Source of the DNA: Ampelomyces quisqualis
Taxonomy: Eukaryota > Ascomycota > Dothideomycetes > Pleosporales > Phaeosphaeriaceae
Assembly (NCBI GenBank): GCA_018398575.1
Contig: JAGTXZ010000005.1
Coordinates: 3,596,001 to 3,660,000 of the forward strand
Length of the DNA: 64,000 nucleotides
Reading direction: 5' to 3'
Below, one piece after another: positions 32,809 through 44,100 of this stretch. Within the stretch, counting starts at the first letter, position 1. Each line of letters starts with the position of its first letter. The notes beneath the pieces are model-generated. The model was not told the origin of the DNA. It did not search any database and saw nothing but the letters and a program-made list of their open reading frames with translations. Made by a program: the position numbers and the translations under genes.

Positions 32809-35050
32809 ATGCGCAAGGCATCAAAATTCTTCAGGAGGGCTCTTTCTCCTACTGTCGATTCGCCTCCATCTAAATTCTCTGACAAAGTGCATGATCCGCG
32901 GCAAATGTCGTTCACGTCGTCGACTGAAGGAGGATGGGGAGTGTTTCCGCATTTTGATCCCCTGGTCGCCTCAGCCTTTGAGCTTTCTGAGCTATTGATT
33001 GCGCAGGCGATATCATGCGTCGAGATTGTGGAGTTGTACTTGCACCAGATCGAACAACACAACAGGAGAGGCAGGCAAATGCGAGCCTTGATATCGGTCG
33101 CGCCAAAACATGAATTGATCAAAATCGCGAAAAAGTTGGACGACGAGAGGTTACGAGGAAAAATAAGAGGTCCTCTACACGGCATTCCAATCGTGCTCAA
33201 GGACAATATAATGACAGACGAGCAGCTGGGTATGGATACGACAGTTGGTAAGCGAATCACGGCAAGCTCTTTCAGTCTGGAGCTAACATTATCAAGGCTC
33301 ATATGCTTTTGTCGGATGCACGCCGAAGAAGAATGCGACAATCGTTGACCGATTGATAAAACGTGGTATGATTATCATCGGCAAAGCTAATCTCACCGAA
33401 TTCTGTGGACTGAAAAACCCGTCCATGCCTCCAGGATGGTCAGCAGTTGGTGGGCAATGCCAGTCACCTTATGTTTCGAGACACATTGCAAAGCGGAAAC
33501 TGCACTGGGAATTATCAGCACCAGGAGGCTCGTCAACAGGATCGGCCGTGGCGGTAGCCTCTGGTTTCAGCACGCTCGCTATTGGTACAGACACAATAGG
33601 CTCGCTGATCACGCCTGCAAACCGCGCAGCCTTGTATGCGTTGAAGCCCACAGTAGGGCAAGTTCCAATGGACGGCATATTCAACCTAAGTAAGACTTTT
33701 GATGCTGTGGGCGGCATGGTAAGCATGAAAAAGTCTTGGAGGAAAAAATGCTAACTACAGTATAGGCGAAATCTGCTAAAGATCTCGTAGCCCTTATGGA
33801 TGCCATGATGGCGCCAACAAGCAGAGAAATCGACGAAGTGGCGCCACATAGGTCATTCAAGATTAAGGCAAACTTTGGCACCCTCAGAATTGGGTTCGCT
33901 GAGCCCACCATCTGGAAAACATGGCGTAAAAGCGGTCGCATAAATGCAGACGCTGAGAGGTTCATGGTGAGTCGACCCGTCCCGTGCCGCAGCTGAACCA
34001 CTGTACGCCAGTGCATCCGTGTGCATGGTGGGGATTCTACACATGTGACTATGCAGGGGTCTGTTTTGTGCTGGCAATTCAAATCTTACTGACTGACACT
34101 AGCTTCAAAAATACGATATGGTTGTGCAGAGCATGATCGAGATGGGCGTTGACACCGTATACCCTGTCGAGTTGCCTAGCCAAGCCAGCCTCACTATCGA
34201 TGGTCAGAACTGCTTCGAGCCTGTTGTTTGTGAGTGTTGTCGTGGTTAATGCCAAGTACTTTTGCTCACAAGATATAGACTCTGAGTTCAAGGAATGCCT
34301 GACTGAATTCATTCGCGACTTCAAGACAACTAAGATGCACTCGCTGGCCGAGATCATCAACTTCAACCTCGAACATCCTGAACTATGTCTCCCACCAAGT
34401 ATGATGATCATCATCGCCCGGCTTCATCCCCATACTAACATCGTCTAGCATGTCCGGACCAAAATGACCTCCTCGCCGCCCTCCAAGCCTCCACCAAACG
34501 CGAAGAAATCAACGCCGCCCGACAACATCTCCAGACCGCCGGCGGCCCGGACGGTCTCAACTACCTCTTCACTTCACAACAACTCGACATTGTCATCGCA
34601 CCTGGCGACGCATCCCTCTCCTCTATCGCTGCCGCAGCCGGCTACCCCACCGCCGCATGTCCGCTTTCAGCCCTCAAACTCAACGGCCAACCCTTTGGCC
34701 TAACACTCGCATCACGACCCCACACCGAACACACGCTGCTTCACTTCCTCACTGCATACGAAAACATGTTCCCGCCGCGCGCATTACCTTTACCCTTATC
34801 GTCGGTGCCGCTGCAAGATGCGAATCCGGAACCAATGCCCGACCAACCTATCATCGACCTCATTTTATACGAATGGGATACACGGAGATTTAGTTGCTCT
34901 GCAGATGCGCTGGCAGATTGGCTGAATGCGCGGTGGCGCAAGAGCGGATACGAATTGAGTGCTGAGACGATTTGCGAGGTATTGAGGAGTAATGGGCGGG
35001 TTGCCTTCAGGGGATTGGGCGATGATGCCGAGGGTGCATTTTCGCGGTAA
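32809..35050 (+). CDS. Amidase-signature protein with C-terminal extension
   Basis: A member of the amidase-signature family (Ser-cisSer-Lys hydrolases; substrate unknown). Six exons (32809-33247, 33297-33718, 33766-33966, 34103-34229, 34273-34398, 34449-35050) encode 638 aa. The catalytic Lys is in HGIPIVLKDNI (about residue 131). The cis-Ser is in APGGSSTGSAVAVASG (about 222) and the nucleophile in GTDTIGSLITPA (about 246). The usual D-T-G-G-S reads D-T-I-G-S, as in a fungal subgroup, so the oxyanion loop differs. The segment just before GGSS is longer and more basic than usual. The last 90 residues (from about 549) lie beyond the amidase fold and include ADALADWLNARWRKSGYELS. The fifth exon has two possible AG acceptors (34272 or 34278). 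Confidence 0.8.
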
Positions 35051-35356
35051 ATTGAGACGGCATTTGACATTTCGCACATCATCGTGAGGGTAATCGGTGG
35101 CATTTTGTTTTTGAGCATGGTGCTTGCTTATTGGTGTTGATCTTGGTGTTGGTTGGGGTCTGCATGTGATATCCACTCGTTTTCGATAATTTTTCTTAGA
35201 GTGACTCATCCGTAAGAAAAATGAGCTACCCACATATTATTGTGCAGACGTGCTCAAGCGATTACGCACACGGCAGACGTATGCTGGCGTTTTTACTTTT
35301 AATTTTGTCATTATATTTTCCATAATTCGCCCCCCCTTCAACAAACTTGTACAGTA

Positions 35357-35428
35357 AGCTGAGTGGCGCAGCGGAAGCGCGCCGGGCTCATAACCCGGAG
35401 GACAGTGGATCGAAACCACTTTCAGCTA
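35357..35428 (+). tRNA. Initiator tRNA-Met (anticodon CAT)
   Basis: A 72-nt intronless tRNA. The 7-bp acceptor stem AGCTGAG pairs with TTCAGCT, with one G-T wobble. The anticodon CAT (35389-35391) sits in a stem with three G-C pairs (CCGGG/CCCGG). The T-loop reads ATCGAAA rather than TTC, as in eukaryotic initiators. The start A, G-C-rich anticodon stem and A in the T-loop all indicate initiator rather than elongator methionine tRNA. Confidence 0.95.
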
Positions 35429-35436
35429 CAAGTTTC

Positions 35437-35444
35437 TTTTTTTT
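35437..35444 (+). terminator. RNA polymerase III terminator
   Basis: A run of eight T eight bases after the end of the tRNA, the standard stop signal for polymerase III. Confidence 0.8.
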
Positions 35445-36097
35445 GCTTTTATGCACCGGTGCCACTGTCACTCTTCAACAGTCTGACGATTCGTAAACTA
35501 TTACCCAAGGTGATGTGTGAGCTAGAAGAGTATTTTTTGGACTTTTCGCTCCTCGGTGGTGATCAATCAGCTCGGTGGTCGATCAGCTGGGTGGTGCGAG
35601 TATCTTCTTTCGGGTGCCCCAGGCTGTCTGATTTTAGGCTTCGAATACCACTTGATGATCGCTATATCTGATTCCGTCTTATAACTTGGAGGCATATTGA
35701 TAAGGTCGCATACCCTTATAATCATCTACGACCGCTGAACTTAACTTCGCGCAGATTGATTAAGTTATGTTCCTGTTTCATAAAACGTTGACACAGGGCC
35801 GTTGGTTCTGCATCACGACAAAAATGTGTGCAAGTGTTACTTTTTGACATGTAGTATTGTACAGTAATGCAAGCCTCCTTTGTTGGGCTTCGTGCGCAAG
35901 TAGATTCCGTCCAGCCAAAATGTGAGAATGTTCCATCTCCCCACGGGCAGAGTGAAGCTAGCTAGAGCTAACTCGCGTCAGGTTCAGCCTTTAATCAAGT
36001 TAAATCAAAACAAAGCATGCAAGTCCTGCCTAGACCCCTTGTGCACCACCAGTCACTCATTTCCAATTTCGAAATCTAAAAGACCCTTCAAGAAGGC
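35445..36097. other. Intergenic region after the tRNA gene
   Basis: No gene seen. A short imperfect repeat of GATCAATCAGCTCGGTGG-type words lies at about 35545-35600. The preceding gap (35051-35356) holds nothing beyond the 3' flank of the amidase gene. Confidence 0.35.
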
Positions 36098-39000
36098 TCA
36101 TAGATTCCTCGGTCCGCACAATCCCACCTTCTCAACCCTCAGCTCAAATGTCGCGGAGCCCAATCCACTCCCGTTGAACTCGCTCTTCCAGAATTTACTA
36201 CGCTCGTCCTTCGAGTTTTCCAACTCATCTGTCTTTCGACTGAGCTCTGCCAGATTATTCGCCTGCCAAACTTTGTCCATAGCGTTCGGATTCCGCTTGT
36301 GGCTCAGCTCGATCTGCAAGCTCTTTGCTGCACGGTTAGCGGCATCGACGGTAGTATAACACTCCGTGCGCGAGTGCGGATAGTAGATACGTGTCGCTTT
36401 ACAATCAGAGACATCGGAATCGTCGGAGTCGGCAGAGTCCGTATTTCGAGACGAAGGAAGGAGTCTAAAGAGACGAAGCACATATAGCGTCTTCGATATG
36501 AAGCTTGTGTGCATCAAACTTGTCGCTGTCCGGCTTGCATGTGCAGATACGTGATCTCGTTGCACCCAGATCTTCACATGGCTTTGTTTCTTGGGATAGT
36601 CAACCGGGGCAAAGGCACCGACCAGAACATTGCACCCGTGATCATCGCGCTTATTCGACCAGTCAGTGAAGTGAACTTGAAAATGCTGTTGGTACTCTTT
36701 CCGGAGATTGTGGAAAAGCCGCTCGGCCTGCGCGTTTACTTCCTCGATGTTGGTGGATGTGTTGAAAGAGAGTTCGGTGGCTGTGACTGCCGTTACGTCT
36801 TCGGTGTCAGACCATATTTTCTGGAACAAGCAGTATTCGAAGTATGGCTCTGCACCTGCGGAAGGACCTGGATTAGATAGAATGAAGACTGGAGCAGTGC
36901 TCGAGAGTGGGGTGTCGGCGCGCGGTCCCCGCTCAATTGCCAATGCCGAGGTCCTTTCTGTGACACCTAAGTCTACCTCGACCTGGAATTTTGCTGGTAA
37001 TGGCGTTGTTGTGCCCTCGTGAGTAGCTTTTGGCAGGTTGGTAGTTGCATGGAACCCGGCCTTCGGTAGGCCCCCATCGGCTGACTTGCTACACCCCTCT
37101 CTTCGCTTCCCCAAAGAATTCTGTGTATAATCTTGAGCCTCACTCAATGTGTCATTCGCTGCGTGAGTGGACTTGAAACTCTGCCTCAACGATGGAGCAT
37201 TCGAAGTCGTACCGGTCTTGGTAATGGCGACACTGGCAGGAACTCGAGCCGATGACGAGGATGGCACACTAGCGTTCCATGAATTCCCTGCAATTGTCGG
37301 CTTTCGGGTCTTCGGTATAGCCGCGACTGTCTTTGCCGCTATAGTTGGCAGCAGCTTTGAGGTAGGTATACTGCCAGCCGGCGACGCTGCTGAATCATGA
37401 CCAGCTTCCCGCCCGATATTGGTGTCTAAAGCCAATGATGATGATGGTGGTTCTAGGGATAAATTTGAAGTTCTCATTGTCGATGGTCGGACATTTTCAG
37501 CCTCCTTCAAGGCCGCCTGAGTAGAATACGGTTGGGACACCCGAGCAGGTACTTGTGGCAAGGTGGCATCCCTGGACACTACGTGGGCGACCGATTGCAT
37601 TCTTGCCGTAGGGACGTCGAAAGGCACAGCAATCTCTCGTGGAGCAGTAATTTTGGTGCCGCCGTCGGCTTGAGAAACCTCCGCTACATCACCATCCCGA
37701 TTATAAAAGCCGTCATCCTGGACTCCCATCATGCCTGCTTCCTCTGTGCCCGAAGGAGCATTTCGAGGAAGTTGAACTCGCGGATTCGGGGCTTGCGACA
37801 GATTGCGGTCCGCTGACGGGGCTGCCTTAGTCGCTTCATTCGCTGTGGTCATCTGAGCAATGTTCTGCGGCATCGACCTTGACGCATTGATCGAAGACGA
37901 GCTCGCATTTGCTTGTCGGAGCTTCTTGGTCGCTGCTGAACCAGCGATTCTGGAGAAAGCATCAGAGACTTTGGTAGGCCTTGGAATTGCCTGTGATCCA
38001 GCGGCCGATGTCGCAGCTAGCTTCGGCTGCGTGCGTGAATTGGCCGTATCCGAGATCCCACCAGCCGCAGCGTTAATTGACTGCAATTTAGCTTTGTACT
38101 TCCGGAGTTGATCTGAAGCCACCTTTTGAACTTGCTGAGGGGACCAGTCCGGATGCTGTGCCTGTAAATTGTTCTGCAGTTGCAATAGGACAGGCGTGTG
38201 ACCACTGGATAAAAGTCCAGCGGTGGTCCGAATATTTCCGCTCACCTGGGCAGACCCCCGCTCGAAAGAATCGCTTGGGACCTCTTCAGCCTTTCCTTTT
38301 GATGTGCTCGACACGCTACTTGTCATTGGGGCATTAGACACATCTACGCGCGTGTTGTGGCTATTGCCATTCAGCGAACGTGCGCCTGGCTGTGATGTTG
38401 AGCCTCGTGTACCTACGCTGTCGAGGTTTAGAGATTTATTGGCACTGAGGGTTGAACCGACCAAGCGGCTCTGCTGGTCGGGCAGCACTCCCCTGCGTGA
38501 TGGATCTGTTGGCTTTCCACCTTCAGTGGTTTGCTCTGCTTGAGCTCGAGGCGTATGGCTGACGACTGATACATCTTGGCGGGCTTCGGCAGCAAATTTA
38601 TGCTCGCTGAATTGGACCGAGATCGAGTCCGCCCTGGAATTAGCTTCCGCCTCATGCGGCTGATCGCGCTTTCGGATGCCTTGGATAAGACTGCCGGGTC
38701 TTCTGTCGGATTTCAGTGCGGCTGCAGACGACTTCTCCGTAATTTTCGCATTATCGACAGCCTTCTTTGTGGATGGTTGGGTCGAGACAGGATTTTCCGA
38801 GCATGATTTACCGTCACCAAAGGACTTCGGAGCTTCGATTATAGATTTAATCGACCTCGAGGCCGAAGCAGAAACTGAATGGACTGGACGAAAGGATCCC
38901 GTGTCGACCTTCATTTGGCCAGCATTCAATTTCGGTACAGCACTTGTTGCGGGTCGTGGGTCGGACTTCTTGAGTCCCACGTAGCTCTCTCCTCTGTGTG

Positions 39001-40276
39001 GCGCATGCAGTACACTTCTTCCCAGGAAACTACCGGCGGTCGCTTGTGTGTTTTTGCCAGCTCGTGTTGATGCCTGAACCTGGCTTCCTTGTGCTTCTGC
39101 TTTCGTGGTAGGGCCCGCTTTGGTGGTGAGGGTACTGCCTGATGTAGCACGACTATCAATCTGCTTCTTGGTGTTTTCGGCTAGCAATCTTCTAAGCCTG
39201 GCAACATCTACCACTTTTTCTGGCCGGGGAGCTGAGCTAGATGCGCCTTTATTCGTACCCACAGGCGTATGCTTGGGTGCTGGAGTGACAGGTATTGGGC
39301 CCCAATCATCCTCCTCCTCCTCCGACATTCGGATATCGCTATCATCGCTGTCGCTGCGAATGTCCTCACTGCCGCTGCTGGCATCGGAGTTTGACTCGTT
39401 GTCAAAGGGCCCATCACGCTTCGGGCGCTTTGCGGTCGTTTTGGGCTTGAGAGGAGAGACAACTGGCCTCTTTTTCGTGGCGCCTAGTCTGTTCATGGTG
39501 ATAGAGGACGTACTCTGTTTCTGTGGTAATCTATCAGACAGAAATTCGCTGCCCGAAGATCTCGAAGCAACGCGCTTTAAGTGGCGTGGAATCTTGGGGG
39601 GCCCGGCCGCAGTCTCCTCGTCGCTACCGCTGCCACTCACTACAATCTCCTGAGACTTGAATGTTCGAAGTGGCACCATGTTGCGCAGCGGACTCTTCGA
39701 GCTCTGTCCCTTGGTACTAGTAGCACCAACGAACTGCCTGGATTGCGCTTCTTTACGGGATTGTGCGGGACTCTCAACAATCTTGAAAGCCTGTTGGCGA
39801 TCTGCTGACCTTGAAGTGAGTGATGGAGGCTTGTTGAACTTGCCGTCCGACGGGTGAGTGCGCGCTAAAGTGGACCTTTCCTTCGTTAGATTTGTCGACG
39901 CAGCAGAAGCTGCGACGAATGGCGCCATGGTGAGAGTATGGCTGCCTTCCCCGCCTCTAAGCTCCAGCTGATAATGTTCAAAGTCTGGTGTCCTCGAACT
40001 GAACTTCTGACGGCCGTGTGTCTCGATGACGTTTTTAAAGAAATATGAAGAGGGATGCTGGAGACTACTACTTTCGACAGGTCTTCCAATAGCATCATTG
40101 AGATTCGCTGCGAGATCTGTCTGCTTTTCCGTATCCGGCTCGAGTGGGCCCATCACTGTCTCGATTCTGATTGCACTGTTGGCCCGGGAGCCTTTCTCTT
40201 CGGGCGGAGGTGAGCAGAATAACCAGTTCTCGCCATTTCTATTGGCTTTAATTCGGCATACCGTGTTTTCTGACAT
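36098..40276 (-). CDS. Large serine-rich protein of unknown function
   Basis: A single open frame of 1392 aa, not recognised. Residues about 60-1100 are low-complexity: rich in S, T, A, P and K with basic and acidic patches (RLGATKKRPVVSPLKPKTTA; SDSDDSDIRMSEEEEDDWGP) and many S/T-P sites, as in nuclear scaffold proteins. One helical island (LQAQHPDWSPQQVQKVASDQ) stands out. The C-terminal 270 residues look folded: YFEYCLFQKIWSD, then HFQVHFTDWSNKRDDHGCNV and WVQRDHVSAH, ending in a charged coil. It shares an 827-bp promoter region with TRM732. The start is the first ATG of the frame. Confidence 0.75.
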   Translation of the reverse strand: MSENTVCRIKANRNGENWLFCSPPPEEKGSRANSAIRIETVMGPLEPDTEKQTDLAANLNDAIGRPVESSSLQHPSSYFFKNVIETHGRQKFSSRTPDFEHYQLELRGGEGSHTLTMAPFVAASAASTNLTKERSTLARTHPSDGKFNKPPSLTSRSADRQQAFKIVESPAQSRKEAQSRQFVGATSTKGQSSKSPLRNMVPLRTFKSQEIVVSGSGSDEETAAGPPKIPRHLKRVASRSSGSEFLSDRLPQKQSTSSITMNRLGATKKRPVVSPLKPKTTAKRPKRDGPFDNESNSDASSGSEDIRSDSDDSDIRMSEEEEDDWGPIPVTPAPKHTPVGTNKGASSSAPRPEKVVDVARLRRLLAENTKKQIDSRATSGSTLTTKAGPTTKAEAQGSQVQASTRAGKNTQATAGSFLGRSVLHAPHRGESYVGLKKSDPRPATSAVPKLNAGQMKVDTGSFRPVHSVSASASRSIKSIIEAPKSFGDGKSCSENPVSTQPSTKKAVDNAKITEKSSAAALKSDRRPGSLIQGIRKRDQPHEAEANSRADSISVQFSEHKFAAEARQDVSVVSHTPRAQAEQTTEGGKPTDPSRRGVLPDQQSRLVGSTLSANKSLNLDSVGTRGSTSQPGARSLNGNSHNTRVDVSNAPMTSSVSSTSKGKAEEVPSDSFERGSAQVSGNIRTTAGLLSSGHTPVLLQLQNNLQAQHPDWSPQQVQKVASDQLRKYKAKLQSINAAAGGISDTANSRTQPKLAATSAAGSQAIPRPTKVSDAFSRIAGSAATKKLRQANASSSSINASRSMPQNIAQMTTANEATKAAPSADRNLSQAPNPRVQLPRNAPSGTEEAGMMGVQDDGFYNRDGDVAEVSQADGGTKITAPREIAVPFDVPTARMQSVAHVVSRDATLPQVPARVSQPYSTQAALKEAENVRPSTMRTSNLSLEPPSSSLALDTNIGREAGHDSAASPAGSIPTSKLLPTIAAKTVAAIPKTRKPTIAGNSWNASVPSSSSARVPASVAITKTGTTSNAPSLRQSFKSTHAANDTLSEAQDYTQNSLGKRREGCSKSADGGLPKAGFHATTNLPKATHEGTTTPLPAKFQVEVDLGVTERTSALAIERGPRADTPLSSTAPVFILSNPGPSAGAEPYFEYCLFQKIWSDTEDVTAVTATELSFNTSTNIEEVNAQAERLFHNLRKEYQQHFQVHFTDWSNKRDDHGCNVLVGAFAPVDYPKKQSHVKIWVQRDHVSAHASRTATSLMHTSFISKTLYVLRLFRLLPSSRNTDSADSDDSDVSDCKATRIYYPHSRTECYTTVDAANRAAKSLQIELSHKRNPNAMDKVWQANNLAELSRKTDELENSKDERSKFWKSEFNGSGLGSATFELRVEKVGLCGPRNL

Positions 40277-41103
40277 GTTGGGATTGACACTTAGCGATAT
40301 CTGGCTGGCCCCGTTACGTGCTCACAAACGAAGTATTGCCCGAATAGGACGACATGAAATTAGACAACATGGACGTCTAGAATGGCGTGCTAAATGTGTA
40401 CGTAAAGCAGTGTCGAGGTATACTGCAGGTATAGGATGCTCAACGAAATGCCAAACCAGGTTGCGAGACGGAGAATGCCATGAGTGAAGATCTGCGCATT
40501 ATGTACTTTCAAATCAACGTCAGACTACCCAGGAGCCATCCACATTGCAACCGAAATCCGCAACAGTCGAACAGTCTGTGCAACATCTCGTCCGGTTATA
40601 ACGTGCAAACGGGTAGCTAATGACGGCGTATCCCGCCTAAGGCGGTATGCGGTCGAGGTTTACGTGTGTGTCCGTTTGCTCGGTCGGTTTCGGGGGCGAT
40701 TTTGATTTTCGGAAAGGGCCTTGAGTGGGGGTGGTGGATTCCGGTGAGGAGAAATGGCCTTTGGGCATCGTTGCTAAAGTTGAAATACTGTTTCCAGGGA
40801 ATGACAATATGAAAAAATTGCCCATGTGGTGACTTGTGTATCTCCTGGTCGATTTCATTGTATGACTTTCTACTCGCACGGCCTGATTGACTCTGAGCCC
40901 AAACAGTGACCGGGCTTTCGGTCTGGAAGAATTGTACACCGTAAGATGAGCTAGGAAAAACGAGTTTGGCGTTGCTGATAGCACTGCGCATTTTGCAGCT
41001 TAGTAAGCAAAGTAGCGTGGCCCCCACCACCTACCCGGATCGTCACCTCGAAGACTGGACTGCATGTAATCGTTCGGCCACTTGGATGCCAGTGGCATAG
41101 AAA
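40277..41103. promoter_or_regulatory. Divergent promoter region between the serine-rich gene and TRM732
   Basis: 827 bp between two outward-facing starts. Minus-strand frames here (40617-41030) have no recognisable domain. No specific site could be named. Confidence 0.4.
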
Positions 41104-44100
41104 ATGCCAGACGAAATCTCAAGTTTCGGCATACCTGTCCCCGAGAAAGCTTTGCGAGACCTCGCTCGAAATGCTTCGAGATCTCTCCCTAATTTCGCGG
41201 ACAAAGAGCCTGCAATTGGTGTGAAGTAAGGACGCAAAGTCCGTGAACTTCAAGTTGACAATGACGAGCAGTACTAAGGCTCGACTAGGGAGTTACACGA
41301 GATTGTCGACCCTATCCTCGTTACCACAGATCTTCCGGATCTAAGTCCTAGCCATCGTGCGGCCGCATCCAATGCGTTATGCGCGGTCATCGAGAGTTGC
41401 CAGGTATCGGCTACTGGCTATGCGCGAGAGGAGATCCTCAGCGATTCGATCTGGCTTCGAACCTTGGGGATCTATCTCCAGAGATCTGAAAATGCCAAGG
41501 GAAAGTCCATGAGGCAAATTCTTCTTGTCTTAACGAGCGTCATCACCAAGCACAACAGCCCGCGCGCACACGATCTTCGAAGACAGGCCGCTGCCACCTT
41601 CCTGGACATCATTCGAGGTCGTCAAGATCGCCTCAAAGTCAAGCCAGCATTACAAGGATTAGCGCACTTCCTTCTCCGCGACGTTGTGCCAGTTGTCCAG
41701 CTTGTCGACCTCTACAGAGGACTGCTTGAGCGTTCCTCGACCAGTAGCAAGCATGTATCTCTACAGGAGGTGTTCCACGCGTTCCTTGCCTGGATCGTAC
41801 ATCACGATACCTCTCTATCAGCGGGACACTTGATCAAGAACTTCCTCATCCAAGCTCGCAGAGTTCCAGACTACTTAGCTAGCACACAAAGCGGTCTCGT
41901 AACCCCTCTATGGATAGAACCGATTGTCAGTACATTGCGTGAGTGGCCAGACAGGATGCAGGAGTTCAAGACTCATGTTTTTCCACATTGCTTCCTTCCG
42001 AACATTGAAGAATATTTACGCTTTCTGTCCTACATGCGCTTCGGCCATCATGTAGAGGTCAATGGTGTGCTACCTGGCGCTTTGAACTCGTTGAGACACC
42101 ATAAAAACGGACTAGATACGACTGAGGAGTTCAAAATCTTACTTGCGGCGATTGAGGCTGGCAAAGAGCTCAACATCGTTCACGACAACGGTATGGGCCT
42201 TAAAAAGTTTCAACTAGACACTCCTAACACTTCTTGTAGATTTCAGAGTCTGCCGTACCGTCAAGATTCACAGTGACGCTGTCTACCTACCTGATAACAT
42301 ATTTGGGCCTTGGATGTCCCACACCGACCCTGAAGTGAGATTAGCTGGAATGTTTCTATCCATTCACTCAACGGCCGTCACACGACCAATGACTGCAGGA
42401 CTGTTCAAGCATCTCAAGCGAAATCTTGTCCACCTTCACACAGACACAGATGCATACTTTCGCCGCGACATCAATGGGTACACACAAAAGTTGTTCGACC
42501 GCTTGAGAGCCAGCACAGCCACGCTTGCAAAGCTAGCTGTGAAGGCAAGCAATTCCAGCGCTACACGTCTTCCGGTTCCCAAATCCTGCTATAATCATGG
42601 AGCGATCTCCTCTAAAGCTGCGCAGCACGATGTCTTGATCGAATCTTTATCATTCATCGCGTGGTACATTCGTTTCCTCGAGTGGGAACTACGTTCGACT
42701 GCGTCATACCAGAGACGTATCACCGCGCTGCAGTCGCTTACAATAGTGTTACGATCCGGAATAGATCCAGGGGTACCTCAATCACATTTGTCAAAGTCTG
42801 CACAGGGACAATTGAATTGGGCACACAGTATACAAATTGCAAACCCCAAGCTGACTCGCGCCTTGATGGACTTGATGCTCGACCCATTCGACGACATTCG
42901 CAACTTAGCTGTGTCTGTGCTGCAGCTGTGCTTGTTGGCTCAGCCTATCGCTGAACAGGATCTTGTCCTTGACGCAATGCGTCCATTTCTGGAACGCGCC
43001 GACAGTATGCAGCTAAGCACAGGTCGGGCAGATCAAGCAGATGGTGTGGCTCGAGCATACTCGCTCCTCTACTCGTTGTTGGATAACTATCGAGGTCCGC
43101 AGAATCCTGCGACGTTCTCGTCTAGTCTCGATGTTTTCTTGTTCTTGAGACGGCAGTTGCAAAGCACTCTTTCTTTTGCCGGTCAGAATCTTTCGGAAAC
43201 GGTGAATGGACTACCTGTTCATGGCACATTTGCGGCTCTCAGGTGTGTGCAATCATGTAGCAGTGCTTCCAGCAGTACTGACGTATGCCAGATACATTAT
43301 CGACCAGGACAACTTCTACGACTCCCTGTCGATAGCGCCGGAGAAAACTTTCCAACAGTGGAAGGAGGCACACGACGGAATCTTGGATGGTATAGAGGCC
43401 TTTTGGTCCTGTATCCAGCATATCCTTTGCATTGACGCGCCGGAAGGCCATGTCCCGGATGAGATTGATGAAGAGGCGAATTTGGATACGAAAGAGATTC
43501 TGAGCTACTCATGGAGAGGTCTCAAAGAAGCCAGGTCAGCGTTCTTGTCGAATATTTCCATATGTACTAATCAGCTTCAGTGTGCTACTCCGCGTTATGA
43601 CTACAAAGGCTCCAATCGGATACGACGGTCGTGCTCTTCTGTCACCAGACTTTTTCGAGAGACTGGGTCGGCTTTGCTTCACACAGTTGTTAGAACTTCG
43701 TCACCGTGGTGCTTTTTCTACCGTTTCGCAGACCTTTGCGGCTTTTTGTCGTCGCTGTGTCTCCTCCGATATCCCAGCCTTGCGTACACTACCGGAGACA
43801 TGGTACCAGGTAAACTCAGATCTTGCCACGTATTTTCATCTGCTCATATTCAACAGGAAACTTTTAGGTCTATAAAAGCCAGAGCTGGAGCTATAACTCG
43901 TAGATCTGCCGGTATCCCGGCGCTCATGGCGAGCATCATGGCTGCAGACGCCGGCAAGCTTTTCCCGCGTGCTATGACTGACCTAATCCGGGTAGCTTCG
44001 ATTGAAGCGCAAAGCATGAACATTGAAGAGAGTCGGCTCCCTCAGGTCCATGCTATCAATTGCGTCAAAGAGTTCTTTACTACATCTAGACTCAACGTTG

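Noticed and set aside
32742..33341. 199-codon minus-strand frame
   Set aside because: Antisense to the first exon of the amidase gene; no protein features.
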